DNA of 64,000 nucleotides from NCBI GenBank assembly GCA_964017065.1, contig OZ024791.1:3667410-3731409 (forward strand), read 5' to 3'. Within the stretch, counting starts at the first letter, position 1, and every line of letters begins with the position of its first letter. The notes beneath the pieces were generated by a model. The model was not told the origin of the DNA. It was given only the letters and a program-made list of their open reading frames with translations, and ran no database searches. This DNA is from Haliclona indistincta. Its lineage: Eukaryota; Porifera; Demospongiae; Haplosclerida; Chalinidae. The position numbers were made by a program, and so were the translations under genes. Positions 53,554-63,506 of the stretch are shown here, piece after piece.

Positions 53554-53754
53554 TGTGTCGTAACCGAGCTTGTAATATGGCAAATCTTAGCAGCAGATTA
53601 TTATTAGCAGACAACAACTGACTTCTACAGAATCATCAGTGATATTTATACAAATTGTGACAGAGACAGTTAGACTAGGGATGGACAATGGTTTACAATG
53701 ATATTGTCCATGGTGTACAGGGATGATATTGTCCAGAGGTTACATCCTGTCACA
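53554..53754 (-). repeat. gypsy 4 5' LTR
   Basis: 201 bp, TG...CA termini. It carries the start signals for the minus-strand transcript; a tataaa-type box is present only as tatcattg/tataaat-like sequence (tgtataaatatc on the minus strand at about 53640-53651). Confidence 0.95.
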
Positions 53755-54566
53755 GCTGCTAATAAGCATTCAGCACTCACAGCTAGCGATTTTTGTTCGC
53801 AAGACCCTTAGCAGTGAAGGGCTTGTTACCCGGCCATCCTGTTAAATAGCAGTGGTCACCTGTACAGAGGTTGTCGTGGTTAGGATTTGTGAGTGATACA
53901 TCAGTAGGGCACCTCGAGGTCCCTGCTGAGAAGATAACTTTGTTAAAACGCCAGTTAAAACAGACTATTGGCATGAGATGGATCCCAGCTAGATTGTTAG
54001 CTAGAGTGGTGGGTAAAATAACAGCCATGGGCTTAGCGATTGGCTCTCTGACTCGCTTCATGACTCGCAGCTTGTATGCAACGATCGAAGCTAGGTGTAG
54101 TTGGTGTGATCGTTTACAGCTCTCCCCTGAAGCAGAGTATGAGCTCAATTTTTGGGAGAAAAGAGTATCTGACTTTAATGCTCATCCATTTCGGAGAGCT
54201 CCATCTGCTGTTAGAGTAGTGTACTCTGATGCTAGTGACACAGGTTTTGGTGGGTACATGGTAGAGCATGGTCCGTGTACAGCTTTCGGGCAATGGTCGC
54301 CAGAGGAAGCGGCGCAGAGCTCAACCTGGCATGAGCTGACTGCTGTTTATCGAGTGCTGCACTCGATGGCAGCTAAGTTGCGTGATTCACGTGTAAGATG
54401 GTTTATGGACAACCAAAATGTGGTGCGTATACTACAGGTGGGTAGTAGAAAGGAACACCTTCAGAAGGTGGCTCTGGAGGTGTTTTCTCTGTCTATGAAC
54501 AACTATATCCACTTAGAGCCAGAGTGGATTCCACGAGAGCTCAATGAGCGAGCCGACTATAAGTAG
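53755..54566 (+). pseudogene. DIRS-like RT end and RNase H
   Basis: After the gypsy insertion, FVRKTLSSEGLVTRPS appears in a shifted frame, then an open frame 53871-54566: WLGFVSDTSVGHLEVPAEKITLLK, ARLLARVVGKITAMGLAIGSLTRFMTR, WEKRV, RVVYSDASDTGFGGYMVEHG (RNase H first D), WSPEEAAQSSTWHELTAVYR (E), VRWFMDNQNVVRIL (D) and WIPRELNERAD (last D). This is the DIRS-type RNase H with all four acidic residues. The protein stops early at 54566 (YK then TAG). Confidence 0.9.
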
Positions 54567-54589
54567 ATCATGATGATTGGAAACTTAAC

Positions 54590-55079
54590 CCAGCAGTTTT
54601 AGTGTGTTACAACAGGTGTGGGGACCACATACAGTAGACCAATTTGCTATAGTTGTAACAATGTCCAGCTTCCTCGTTTTAATAGTCGACACTGGAGCCT
54701 GGGCAGAGAAACAATAGACGCATTCACATCCCACTGGGGTGGCGAGAATAACTGGTGGTGCCCACCTATCTCACTGGTTCCAAGAGTAATTAGACATGCT
54801 CGGGCATGTGGTGCTAAAGGCACCCTTGTAGTCCCATGCTGGTTCTCAACTACATTTTGGCCCATGTTATGTCCGGATAGCAATTTTTTTGTAGTTGATG
54901 TTTGGGAGCTACATGTACCTAGAATTCAGCATCTATTTTTACCAGGATTGTCGGGGGCAGTATTTTTAATGGGGAGTTGCCTAATACACCAGTGCTTGCT
55001 TTCAGATGTAATTTTTCCTCCTGGCATGCAGCAGCATTATGCATGGGGAGTTAGTCGCGTCGCTATAACCCAAAAGTAA
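54590..55079 (+). pseudogene. DIRS-like element C-terminal region after RNase H
   Basis: WGPHTVDQFA in one frame (about 54618-54648), then RFNSRHWSLGRETIDAFTSHWGGENNWWCPPISLVPRVIRHARACGAKGTLVVPCW and FWPMLCPD, FFVVDVWELH, FLPGLSGAVFL. This follows RNase H in sponge and coral DIRS elements and resembles the dam-methyltransferase-like region reported for some of them; I infer this from order rather than from catalytic motifs. A frameshift near 54660. A tyrosine recombinase, expected nearby in a full DIRS element, was not found before the hAT begins at 55129. Confidence 0.75.
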
Positions 55080-55321
55080 ATAAGCACATGGTAGTTGTTT
55101 GGTGTCCAGTGTGTGTTTGGACTGCAATCAGGGGAGGATACAGGATTTGAAAAAGGAGGGCCAATAATTGCAAATAACTAATTATTATTCATTTATTCAT
55201 GAAATTCAATACAATTTGCTTTGAGTCTTGTGAAGTTGTGCTACTACAATGTTACTGTTTGTAGTGTTTGAGAGAATTTTGGTCAGGATTCAAAGACTGT
55301 CTTATTAGCAGAATACACACA

Positions 55322-55680
55322 TTTAAAGTATATGCGTGGGCAGAATCAAAGGCACCGCGCTTCCTGTAAATCACGTATTTAATGATCCCTCCCACCGTAC
55401 AATATCAGTGTCATATTGAACGTGCTTTAATTCCCATAAAGTACGCTGACGTTCGAATTCACTCGGTAGCGTTACAGCTTGATCTATTCAGCCGCGGCAT
55501 ATACTTTAAACCACTTAATATAAGTAAGTCCTGCTCTACGTGATTTATGGCACTCAGGCTGTGGTCTCGCGTGTCTGATAAAGCACGAGGCGAAGCCGAG
55601 TGCTTTATCAGCCACTCGACCACACCCCTCGTGCCATAAATCACGTAGAGCACTCCTTACCTACATTAAGTAATACTTAA
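55322..55680. repeat. compound MITE family M1, copy 3
   Basis: Longest clean copy: tttaaagtatatgcgtgggc to gcggcatatactttaa, then a hairpin with arms ctctacgtgatttatggcac and gtgataaagcacgaggcg-like inner stem. Overall ends tttaaagtat and atacttaaat are inverted, so the whole block may be one ~360 bp unit. Confidence 0.8.
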
Positions 55681-55897
55681 ATAGAGCTAGGAACAATGAA
55701 TTACAAACTCTAGACACATAAGGCCGTGCAGAACACAGCGAAGAACAACTATGTACAATCAATGTTCAATCACGAACAGGCTTCAATTGTTGAAACACAA
55801 TACTGTTGTCATAAAATAATGCTGGTATGATAACAAAAAATACAATGATGATGCTGTTATATAACTGCATGGGTACATTAATTGTAGTCAATGTTAA

Positions 55898-57480
55898 CTA
55901 GTCTGCAAATGGATTTGCCATAAGAAGCCTTCTTGGATGGCAGCGCACATACTCTTCAACAACTTCTGCTGCAGTAATTGGAATATCTCGATGATATTGT
56001 AGCATTGCAAGTCCATTCAATCTTTCTTCAGACATTGTACTACGATGTGATGTCTTCAAAAGTTGTAGCATGCTGATTGACCGCTCACACTCGCAGCTAG
56101 TGACTGGCAGAGTAATTAATATTTTTAGTAAAATGTGAATATTAGGATAGAAGATATTGTCTGTAGAGGGCAAAACTTTGGCTGGGGTGTTTAGCTCTGC
56201 CGCTAGATCTGAACTGCTCCACTTAATTGGTTTGCCACAAATGGAGCTCAGCATCAAAATGATCTTGGTGATGGTAAGAAATCACCATACTGTTGTAATA
56301 CAGAACTGAAGCTTTCTGGACCCAATGTTGATGGTTCCTTAGAAATCTCAGATGGCAATAGTTGCATAAACTCAAGTAAGTTTTGCGAACAGCTTGTGTC
56401 AAAGCGAGAGTTTAGTTCGGAGATCAGGTGGTCAAGAAGTGGAATTGTGAGACTCCGTTTGTAGTAATCAGAAGTATTGCTCGCGGGAACATTCAACCTG
56501 TGTAGCTGTCTTCTTGCAACTCTCGGTGCCGATTCATCAACATCAATACTCTGGCTAATCGCGAGAGCCTGTTCATACACACGTGAATGAAATGTATCTA
56601 TCTCAGAACGTGCCTTACTGACAGCTGTTTTAACTGTTTCAATTTCTTGATGTGCACGAACAACATCACAGTAGCGCCCTTGAAGCTGCACGCTAAGCCC
56701 TTTGGTGTATGCCAAAACTCTATGAGTAAGCACTAGAGCAATTATGAATGAAAACTGAGACATAGCTAGCAGAAAAGACTGAGCATCTGAGCGAGTTTCC
56801 CTATTCCAGTCAGATGCGGCACAATTGACTCAAAGCAACAAAAGGTTGGTGTGAACAAGTCACAAAAAACTTCAAATGCTTCATGACGCTGTACCCAACG
56901 AGTTCTACATAGCGCTTTCAGCTTCTTTCGCTGCTCACCGGGCATTGTGTGGTCAATCCAGGCTTCTAAATGAAGTTGCCTTTTAGGTGAGTTGCTAAAG
57001 AAGCGTGAGATTTTGTCTGCAGTTTGCATCATGTTACTTACTTCTTGAATTGAACAACAATTAACTACACAAAGATTCAACCGATGTGATGCGCAATGGG
57101 TATACTGAGCCATCGGGGATACTTTGACAGAATGCATGCTGAAACACCTTTAGATCTTCCAGCCATGGCACCTGCGCCATCATTATGCTTGGCCACACAA
57201 AAATTGAGTCTGCAGCTGTAATTCGCCTAGCTTAGACAAAATGTCTTGAGCAATAGCTGAGCCAGTGACTCCAGTCTTACACTCATGAAAACCCACAAAC
57301 CTTTCACACGGTTCATTGACGAACCTTAAGCTAATCGATAGCTGCTCATCATTTGCTGCATCTGTAGCCTCATCTGCAATTACAGAAAAAACACAGCTTC
57401 TTGTGCCATTTTGACAATCTTAGCTCTGATAATGCTACCACATATAGTAATTAGCTCATTCTGCACAGTTTTACGTACTA
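55898..57480 (-). pseudogene. hAT transposase, C-terminal two thirds
   Basis: Minus strand. 57480-57140 (frames broken): TVQNELITICGSII, ADEATDAANDEQLSISLRF-type reading and GAGAMAGRSKGVSA, part of the RNase H-like DDE core. 57137-56766: HCASHRLNLCVVN, RTRWVQRHEAFEVF. 56763-56254: helical insertion region with RRQLHRLNVPASNTSDYYKRS and LLDHLISELNSRF. 56257-55898: hAT dimerisation domain, LLKILITLPVTSCECERSISMLQLLKTSHRSTM, ending PFAD. Separate frames overlap by 4 bp or are adjacent, indicating one-base shifts. It resembles ZMYM1/THAP0-like hAT transposases; the enzyme excises and reinserts the element. Confidence 0.9.
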
Positions 57481-57483
57481 GTT

Positions 57484-58400
57484 AAAGCACCGCTCCGAGT
57501 GCTCTACGCAATATAATAGCACGAGGGGCGTGGCGAGAGGCAAATAGAGCACGAGCCGAAGGCGAGTGCTCTATTTGTCTCGAGACACGACCCGAGTGCT
57601 ATTATATTGCGTAGAGCACGAGAAGAGCAGTGCTTTAACAGGTTTAGAGTGTGACCTTGTACAATTACCATAAGGGATACTGCTAGCAGGCCGAAGACAG
57701 TCCAGTATAAACGCTACCATTATGGGAATTTACGGAATTTTACGGAAATCGTTACACGAGCACATGGTGGAAAGTAGCTGTGGACGAGAGCGCTGTGATT
57801 TCGACTTGGGAATATGATAGGAGCAGAGAATTCAACACCAGAAAAGAAGACGTATCTTATTTATCTAACTACCACTACCAGTGGGCTAAAGCTATGAAGG
57901 AATCATGAATCAGTGAGGAACGACTTCACCGAACCTCGTGGATGAAAGTATCCATCAAACGTACATCAGCAGTGACGCCGAGCTACTTGCTACGCTGCCA
58001 TGTAGCTACTTTCCGGTTTCATCCTGTCTTTGAGAAGCTGTAGCGCCCTGGATAAACCTGACGTCACCAGGCTACATTGCTAACGGCATGGCCCTCCTAT
58101 CTAGCTTTCTTCTGGCCTTTTGATCGCTGTTAAAGACACTGAATAGTCTCTGTTCGACATTGTTTTAGTATTTTATCAAAATGAAAGTTGTTTGTGTTTC
58201 ATCGCATGTATTTTGTAATTAAATTCACTGCATATCGGCATGTTAACACCTGGTAGATAGAGCACTGCGGTGGAAAATAGAGCACTGTAGAACAATGAGT
58301 TTTGGAAAATAGAGCACTGTTTGAACAATGGGCAGTGCGTACTATGGAATATAGAGCACTGTCGGCGCCTTTGATCTTGTATGGTATCATACTCTAATAG
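57484..58400. mobile_element. nested ~0.9 kb insertion in the hAT gene
   Basis: The hAT reading NALYT (near 58400) resumes as TVQNELI near 57478, so DNA between is inserted. At its left end is a 160-bp palindrome (gttaaagcaccgctccgagt to gtgctttaac, 57484-57640) with a perfect inner pair agtgctctacgcaatataat. Its right end has four to five copies of atagagcactg (58255-58360). Ends and target duplication are not certain. Several short ORFs inside have no known domain. Confidence 0.65.
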
Positions 58401-59440
58401 TATATAGAGCATTTCTGGGGGCATTCTCAAGGTGCTCTTTAAGTATCAAGTCACCTGCTTGCACCCTAAATTGCAAAAGTGCTAGAAAGTTGCCGTGATT
58501 AGCTGTTGGATCTTCCTTTGTGGCTAGCGTGTCATCTCGATGACCTCTTAATGCTATATTTTGACGACCACAAAATATCACACTCATCAGCAACTGACAT
58601 TAAAATCTGACTATTCTTAGCAGCCCACCTACTTCTTTCTGAGCTGAGACGATGATCAATAGCCAATTCTGGTTTATTCATCACAGTAAAAAATGATTCC
58701 GCCGCTTCTACAGACTCAATGTGAAACTTCTTGGCAAAGTGAATGTTAAGTTTCTCTGTAGCTCTTTTAAAATCAATCAAAGGCGTATTTACTAGAGCAC
58801 CAAGTGTGTTGCTCCTACCTCCTTCTTTAGCAAACAAGACACAATACATATAATAGCCTCCATTTTGTAACTCAGAATATACCAAACCATTGAATTTATC
58901 CAACCAGTTGTGTTGAAATGTACGACTATGACTTCCAACAACACGAGAAGGAAATTTGTATGCACGGGAGGGAACAAAGTGATTTGATATAAGGGCAAAC
59001 TTCTCCTGATCAGTAAGTTTTCTCTCTGTTTTTAGTAAGGCAACCTGCCCAAAATCTCCTGAACTAACAGCTGCATGATGCAATGATACATCATCAGTGC
59101 AAGTAACATGATCATCAGGCACGAGCGATTGAGTATGTTGAAAGTTACCCTGGATGGTACTGGCTGGCTCTTGATCACTAATATCATGAGCGTCTGATTC
59201 ACTGTCACTCGAGGTTATAGATAAATCTGGCTCTGCCTGCTGCTCTGAAGTGATTTCTGTATCACTTTCACTCTCAGTCTGGTGTGTCAGTATAGCATGA
59301 GCAGGTAGCAGTGAAGAAGTGCCTTCTTCACAATCATCAGCAGTGTGTACCGATGATTGAGTACTAGGACCTGGACTAAATGCATAAAAGAGACCAGCGT
59401 TAGTGTCAGGAGTCAGGACTGCATGCCTGGTTGCATGCAC
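58387..59440 (-). pseudogene. hAT transposase N-terminal region with TTF-type zinc finger
   Basis: 59440-58532 is open: a Ser/Asp/Glu-rich N-terminus of about 130 residues, then KFALISNHFVPSRAYKFPSR, FQHNWLDKFNGLVYSELQNGGYYMYCVLFAKEG (TTF/BED-like zinc finger, residues ~165-210), VNTPLIDFKRATEKL and SVEAAESFFTVMNKP. After a frame change, 58593-58387 gives ILMSVIFCGRQNIALRGHRDD, NHGNFLALLQFRVQAGD and APRNALY, the DUF4371 block typical of this transposase group. The zinc finger binds element ends. The ATG at 59440 is the first in frame; an upstream start is possible. Confidence 0.9.
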
Positions 59441-59816
59441 TAACTAAGTTAAGCATGCCCTCTGGCTAGTTAATTAATATTACCTGTTAAAAAACTGGCG
59501 AATGTTCATGCTGCCTACACAGGGCTACTTTGTCAATCTCTTGGAACTTCGACCTCTCTTCATGGTTATAGACTTGTACTAGTAGTCCCAAGCTAGCTGC
59601 TCGTCATGTATATGTATATGAGCTCGTGCGCGTGTTAACGATCGAGAGGCATGGCAATCAATAAAATAGTCTATGAATTAATTAACATGCTCGCGAAGGG
59701 GGGAATTGGCCCCCGATTCCCCCCTGGATCCGCCACTGGCAATCATGGTCTGCAAGCAGATGATTGGATGATTGGACTTTTTAATAATTAAAAATTAATT
59801 ATAATTTTGTTTATTA

Positions 59817-59890
59817 CAGTGGACCCTCACTAATTCGAACAGCCCCATTCCGGGGGTGTTCGGATTTAGTGAATTTGTTCGGATTAGAGA
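59817..59890. other. single pogo/Tigger-like inverted end
   Basis: CAGTGGACCCTCACTAATTC directly follows TA at 59815-59816, the usual target of Tc1/mariner-pogo elements. It contains an internal imperfect hairpin (gttcggatttagtgaa against ctaattcgaac). No matching right end was found in the window, so this is an end fragment or one end of an element whose other end is altered. Confidence 0.6.
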
Positions 59891-59911
59891 AATGGGCATG
59901 TTTATTCACTA

Positions 59912-60298
59912 ATGACCACGCCCCTACATGAATTTTCGCATTTCACAGCAATAATGGCGACTACTAGTGCACAGTTCTCTGTCCACAGTGTTGTTCGTGG
60001 TCATCATGTTTACAAGAAGATATGGACACCATACCTTGGAGAAAATCTGGACCTGCATCCAGAAGTTGGCAACAAGTACAATAGATTTGCTGTCGTAGTC
60101 ATTGCGCAGCTCCCTACTGGCGCTCAAATGGTTGGACGCGTACCGATAGAGTTGTCAGAGCGCTTCTGCAAGTTTTTAAGGGTGGATTGCCCTAACATCA
60201 GGATTACGAATATTAATTTTTGGTTTGTACAGTTAGTTGAAGGCTTGCTCAGTCACATTGATCACCCAAGAAAGTCGCCATTCGTCTTGTGGGCGTAG
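59912..60298 (+). CDS. HIRAN-like domain fragment
   Basis: 128 residues. From residue ~20: FSVHSVVRGHHVYKKIWTPYLGENLDL, NKYNRFAVVVI, GAQMVGRVPIELSERFCKFL. The G-H-V...W-P-GE-L, N-Y-VAV, VGHVP-like order resembles HIRAN domains in invertebrate proteins, which are small beta-barrel modules associated with DNA-binding enzymes. Ends at a TAG at 60296-60298. The first ATG is at 59912, but a second at 59954 is closer to the conserved start. It sits just inside a pogo-like end; whether it is host-derived, element-borne or a pseudogene is unknown. Similar copies are frequent in cnidarian and sponge genomes from memory. Confidence 0.55.
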   Translation: MTTPLHEFSHFTAIMATTSAQFSVHSVVRGHHVYKKIWTPYLGENLDLHPEVGNKYNRFAVVVIAQLPTGAQMVGRVPIELSERFCKFLRVDCPNIRITNINFWFVQLVEGLLSHIDHPRKSPFVLWA

Positions 60299-61242
60299 CA
60301 AGCTCCACCCAATGACAAAAGTTGCGTTTCTTTCCTAGGCATGTCACACCCACACAAAATGTCAGACATAAACTTTGGTACACAAGGAAGAAACGTATGC
60401 ATGAGATTTTGCAACTGTCTATAAGTTACAGAGGGGCGAATATTTAATGAGTAGACACGATTTCGGCAAAAATTCCCTACTAGCAAGAGCGATGGAAGAA
60501 GATACATCTCCTTTTGCCAGAGCGCCAAAAAATGCCAATTCTTCCCAATCCCGCCCTCCCCACAACCCACCCACCCCTATGTGCATGGGTCTCTCGTGAT
60601 TGCAGAGTACGAAATAATTTTGTTCTAAATACGGCAAGTGCTATTGGAGTGTGGCTACACCCAATTTCCGGGCAAGTAATAGCCAGGACATTGTAGATTA
60701 TATTGTGCAAAGAAAGAATATTTCGGGTAATCCTGGCTTAATCGCATCACTTCATACTGCTCTTGTCAATCGATGTCACTCGTTTCCGCTATCAGGAGCA
60801 CCCAATTGTTAAACTCTACTTCTGTTCCTTCTGATGCTAGAAAGATGTATTCTAGCATCATTCTAGCTTCAAGAAAGATGCTAGAATACAGTCATGACAG
60901 TAGATTGCAAATAGGAGAGCTTGACAAACGGCAAAGAATATTCATCACGTACTACAAACGTGTACGATGATAACCGGTGGCGGCGGTGGATTTCCACCAC
61001 TAGTCGCGCATGTGTACGCAGTGTATATCAGGCGCTGTTTTCTGCCTTTCGCTCCACCCCCTTCTAGCACCTGGGTACCAGGCTAGGTGAAACACATACT
61101 GCCCAGCACAAGCAATGCTTAACGAATAGACAGAAAACAATAATTATAGAGCAACAATGTACATACCGAGCGCAAATAACGCACATGCAACTGAGAGACG
61201 AATAACAATTAGAGCACAACATTATGTACGGCACAGTGCAAT
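60299..61242. other. non-coding stretch
   Basis: No gene recognised. A local inverted repeat of tgctagaaagatg/cattctagca occurs at 60836-60893. Frames at 60730-60970 are short and carry no domain. Confidence 0.5.
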
Positions 61243-61860
61243 CAATTAAGGTGACGGTTACCAGTTTGAGCTAATTTATATTCACAGAATATAACCGTCT
61301 GTAGCAGCAAAAGGAAGCATACACTGTGCAGTATGTGTTGCTCAATAATTGTTTGTTCTATGCTTTGTGCTGTAGTTGCTACTTTTTTATTGTCCATGTG
61401 TTAAGGTGACGGTTACCAGTCTGAGCTAATTAATATTCACAGACTATAACCGTCTGTAGCAGCATGCTGTAACGTTGTGCAGACCATCATTCGATGCGCC
61501 AAAGTCAGCCAAACTCGCCGTGGTTTTATGGCGTCCTCGCGGACATTTCACTGCATAACTAGTGAACGGATACTATATCCCACCGTACGTCCCTCGAGGA
61601 GGTCCTGGAGCACTACTAGTTACTACTTTCGCAAGCTGCTATCGAGCCGTTTGAGAGATTTTTGGCACAATAAAATGCGGTTCTTAGTTGCATTCGTTTT
61701 GCCCGCTACCAGACGGCACATTCAATCTGCTGCTTGGTTATTTTACTTTTGGAGAACAGTTGACTTTGGCGCATCGAATGATGGTCTGCACAACGTTACA
61801 GCTAACAAAAATTATAGAGAGGAAACAACAAAGGTAACCCATACAGCAGTGTGCTAGCAA
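61243..61860. mobile_element. MITE of the GGTGACGG group with a duplicated end
   Basis: ttaaggtgacggttaccag at 61245 is followed by about 65 bp that recur at 61403, offset about 159 bp, in direct orientation. An inverted pair agctgtaacgttgtgcagac (about 61467) and its complement (about 61775-61800) brackets the right part, with gatgcgccaaagtca paired too. So one end was duplicated in tandem. A clear opposite outer end is missing. Confidence 0.65.
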
Positions 61861-61957
61861 TGTAGAGAGGCAACAAAATAGTCTAGCAGGCAAAGCTCAC
61901 AGCATTGTGCTAGCAATGGGGTGAGGAAACAATAGATTGCTCAGCAGGCAAGGCATA
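61845..61957. repeat. 58-bp tandem duplication
   Basis: agcagtgtgctagcaatgta through caggcaaagctcac is followed by a similar copy ending caggcaaggcatac. Confidence 0.7.
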
Positions 61958-62369
61958 CGTAATGGTGAGTGTAATGATACCTACAGTACAAACATGAAAC
62001 ATAGACATAATCCAACATACAAACAATGGTACAATGAGAAACCATGAAGGTGAAGTAAACAATGTCAAGCAAAATAATATTAATCCAAACCATAATGATA
62101 AAAACAGCAATAAAATGCCGCATGGGGAAGGAAGCAAGGAACAGATACCACTGATACACTGCACAATTATGCGAAGCAAACAGGAAGCAGCCGAGGAAAG
62201 CACATAACACAGTCAAGAAACCAGCAAATACACATTAATAAGCAAAAAAAACATACATGTACAGCAATGGAAAGAATTGCGAACAGCACAGATGAGTACA
62301 GAGAGGATAAAGCACCAAAGGTGAGCATGCCTCGGTGCAGTTGCATGTATGCTAGCATGCAATTAGCAG
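61958..62369. other. non-coding stretch
   Basis: Short minus-strand ORFs here are hydrophobic by composition but show no domain or start context. Nothing else recognised. Confidence 0.45.
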
Positions 62370-63020
62370 ATGCATATGACATCACCAGGAGCGCATAATG
62401 AGAGAGCGACGTAATAGAGTAGGAGCGTGAAGCGCCCACGCATTTGATTAAAAATTGGAACTCCAGACATGATGGGACGTGTTACTAAGAATAAAACAAT
62501 CTCGTTATACACGTACACGCGTTCGTACACAAGATGGAAGCCGAAGTGAGTACTCCTCGAAGAACGCTAGTTCATAGACTAGTGCCGCTCGCGATCACTC
62601 CCAGGCGATCGCCTCGATTGTTGGCCAAGCGCCTAGCTAACCAGCATGATAAGCCTGACAGTGTTTACCAGGTCGGCATAGTCATTACCTTCCAGAACAA
62701 GAAGCAGTTCACGTCGTTCTTTTACTTTGAAGGTCGTTTTCTTCGTTCTGGAGCTGGCTTTCTTTGTTTGACTCTTGCCAGTGGCACCTGCAGACGCCAT
62801 CAGAGAACACGTGGCTAGCTGCTTTACTACTCGGCGTACCCGCTCGATCGTACGTACGTACGCTTGTACAGTACATGCAACGCAATGAGTGTTCTATTCT
62901 TAGTAACACGTCCCATCATGTCTGGAGTTCCAATTTTTAATCAAATGCGTGGGCGCTTCACGCTCCTACTCTATTACGTCGCTCTCTCATTATGCGCTCC
63001 TGACATCACGTATGCATGCA
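62370..63020. mobile_element. 651-bp foldback element
   Basis: The left arm 62370-62497 and right arm 62893-63020 are near-perfect complements over about 125 bp (tgcgtgggcgcttcacgctc, gtcgctctctcattatgcgc). The same short frame MGASRSYSITSLSHYALL therefore appears on both strands. The spacer contains an unassigned frame (62534-62818) with ITPRRSPRLLAKRLANQ and GTACGTACG runs. Ends are near tgcatatgac; target duplication uncertain. Confidence 0.75.
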
Positions 63021-63063
63021 GTAGATCCATTGAAGCATCAAAACAGTACCATGGAAGCATGCA

Positions 63064-63506
63064 ATGCAAGCTGCAGTAGAAGTGACCAGCAGATCCATGG
63101 AACATGCAGGCAAGCAGCAGATCACAGCAACAGTGCTATGGAAACGAAGGCTAGTGGCAGCTATCCAGCAGCAGCAGCAGATCATAGCAACAGTGCTATG
63201 GAAGCACAGGCTAGTGGCAGCTATTCAGCAGCAGCAGATCATAGAAACAGTTCTATGGAAGCACAGGCTAGTAGCAGCTATCCAGCAGCAGCAGCAGCAG
63301 CAGCAGCAGGCAATCAACAGATCATAGCAACAGTTCTATGGAAGCGCAGGCTAGTGGCAGCTATCCAGAAGATGTACAAGCTGTTGTACAAAAGTTGTAT
63401 TGAAGCCAAACAGAATAATGTAGCTGGGCGTGACTGTAACTGCTCTGCTCGCTCCGGCTCACCTGTCGAGCAGCTAAGTGAACTCAAACACGCTTTCGCT
63501 CGCTAG
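63064..63506 (+). repeat. CAG-rich minisatellite, ~60-bp units
   Basis: Four to five units of atcatagcaacagtgctatgg, aagcacaggctagtggcagc and tatccagcagcagcag, with CAG runs of variable length. An open frame (62949-63506) reads AADHSNSAMEAQASGSYPA-type repeats. Nothing indicates it is expressed; the frame starts inside a foldback arm. Confidence 0.85.

Larger units (their letters stand above)
49568..53754 (-). mobile_element. Ty3/gypsy 4: nearly complete LTR retrotransposon
   Basis: 4187 bp, bounded by 201-bp LTRs starting TGTGTCGTAACC and ending TCACA. Gene order on the minus strand is gag, nucleocapsid-protease, RT, RNase H, integrase. LTRs differ at two positions (49584 G against 53570 T; 49763 A against 53749 G), so the insertion is young. 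It has three lesions: a TAG between gag and nucleocapsid, a one-base frameshift before RT, and a deletion in the integrase zinc region. It is nested in the DIRS RT. Confidence 0.96.
49563..53759. repeat. 5-bp target duplication of gypsy 4
   Basis: GCTGC at 49563-49567 and 53755-53759 flanks the element; it duplicates DIRS RT sequence just after YLDDGLAV. The 5-bp length is what gypsy integrases produce. Confidence 0.92.
55129..59738 (-). mobile_element. hAT transposon with nested insertions
   Basis: The left end CAGGGGAGGATACAGG and the right end CCTGGATCCGCCACTG are inverted, a hAT-style CAG(G/T)GG terminus. The transposase gene lies on the minus strand between 55898 and 59440. Nested inside are compound MITE M1 copy 3 (55322-55680) and a 0.9 kb insertion (57484-58400). 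A clean 8-bp duplication is not visible: GCAAT occurs near both ends but out of register. 55681-55897 is the non-coding 3' part. Confidence 0.85.

Noticed and set aside
61910..62439. Minus-strand hydrophobic ORFs suggesting membrane proteins
   Set aside because: Overlapping, short, in AT-rich DNA, and partly within a foldback arm; hydrophobicity follows from base composition.
62534..62818. Unassigned frame with PRRSPRLLAKRLANQ as a host gene
   Set aside because: It lies between foldback arms with no domain I can name; short basic stretches alone are not enough.
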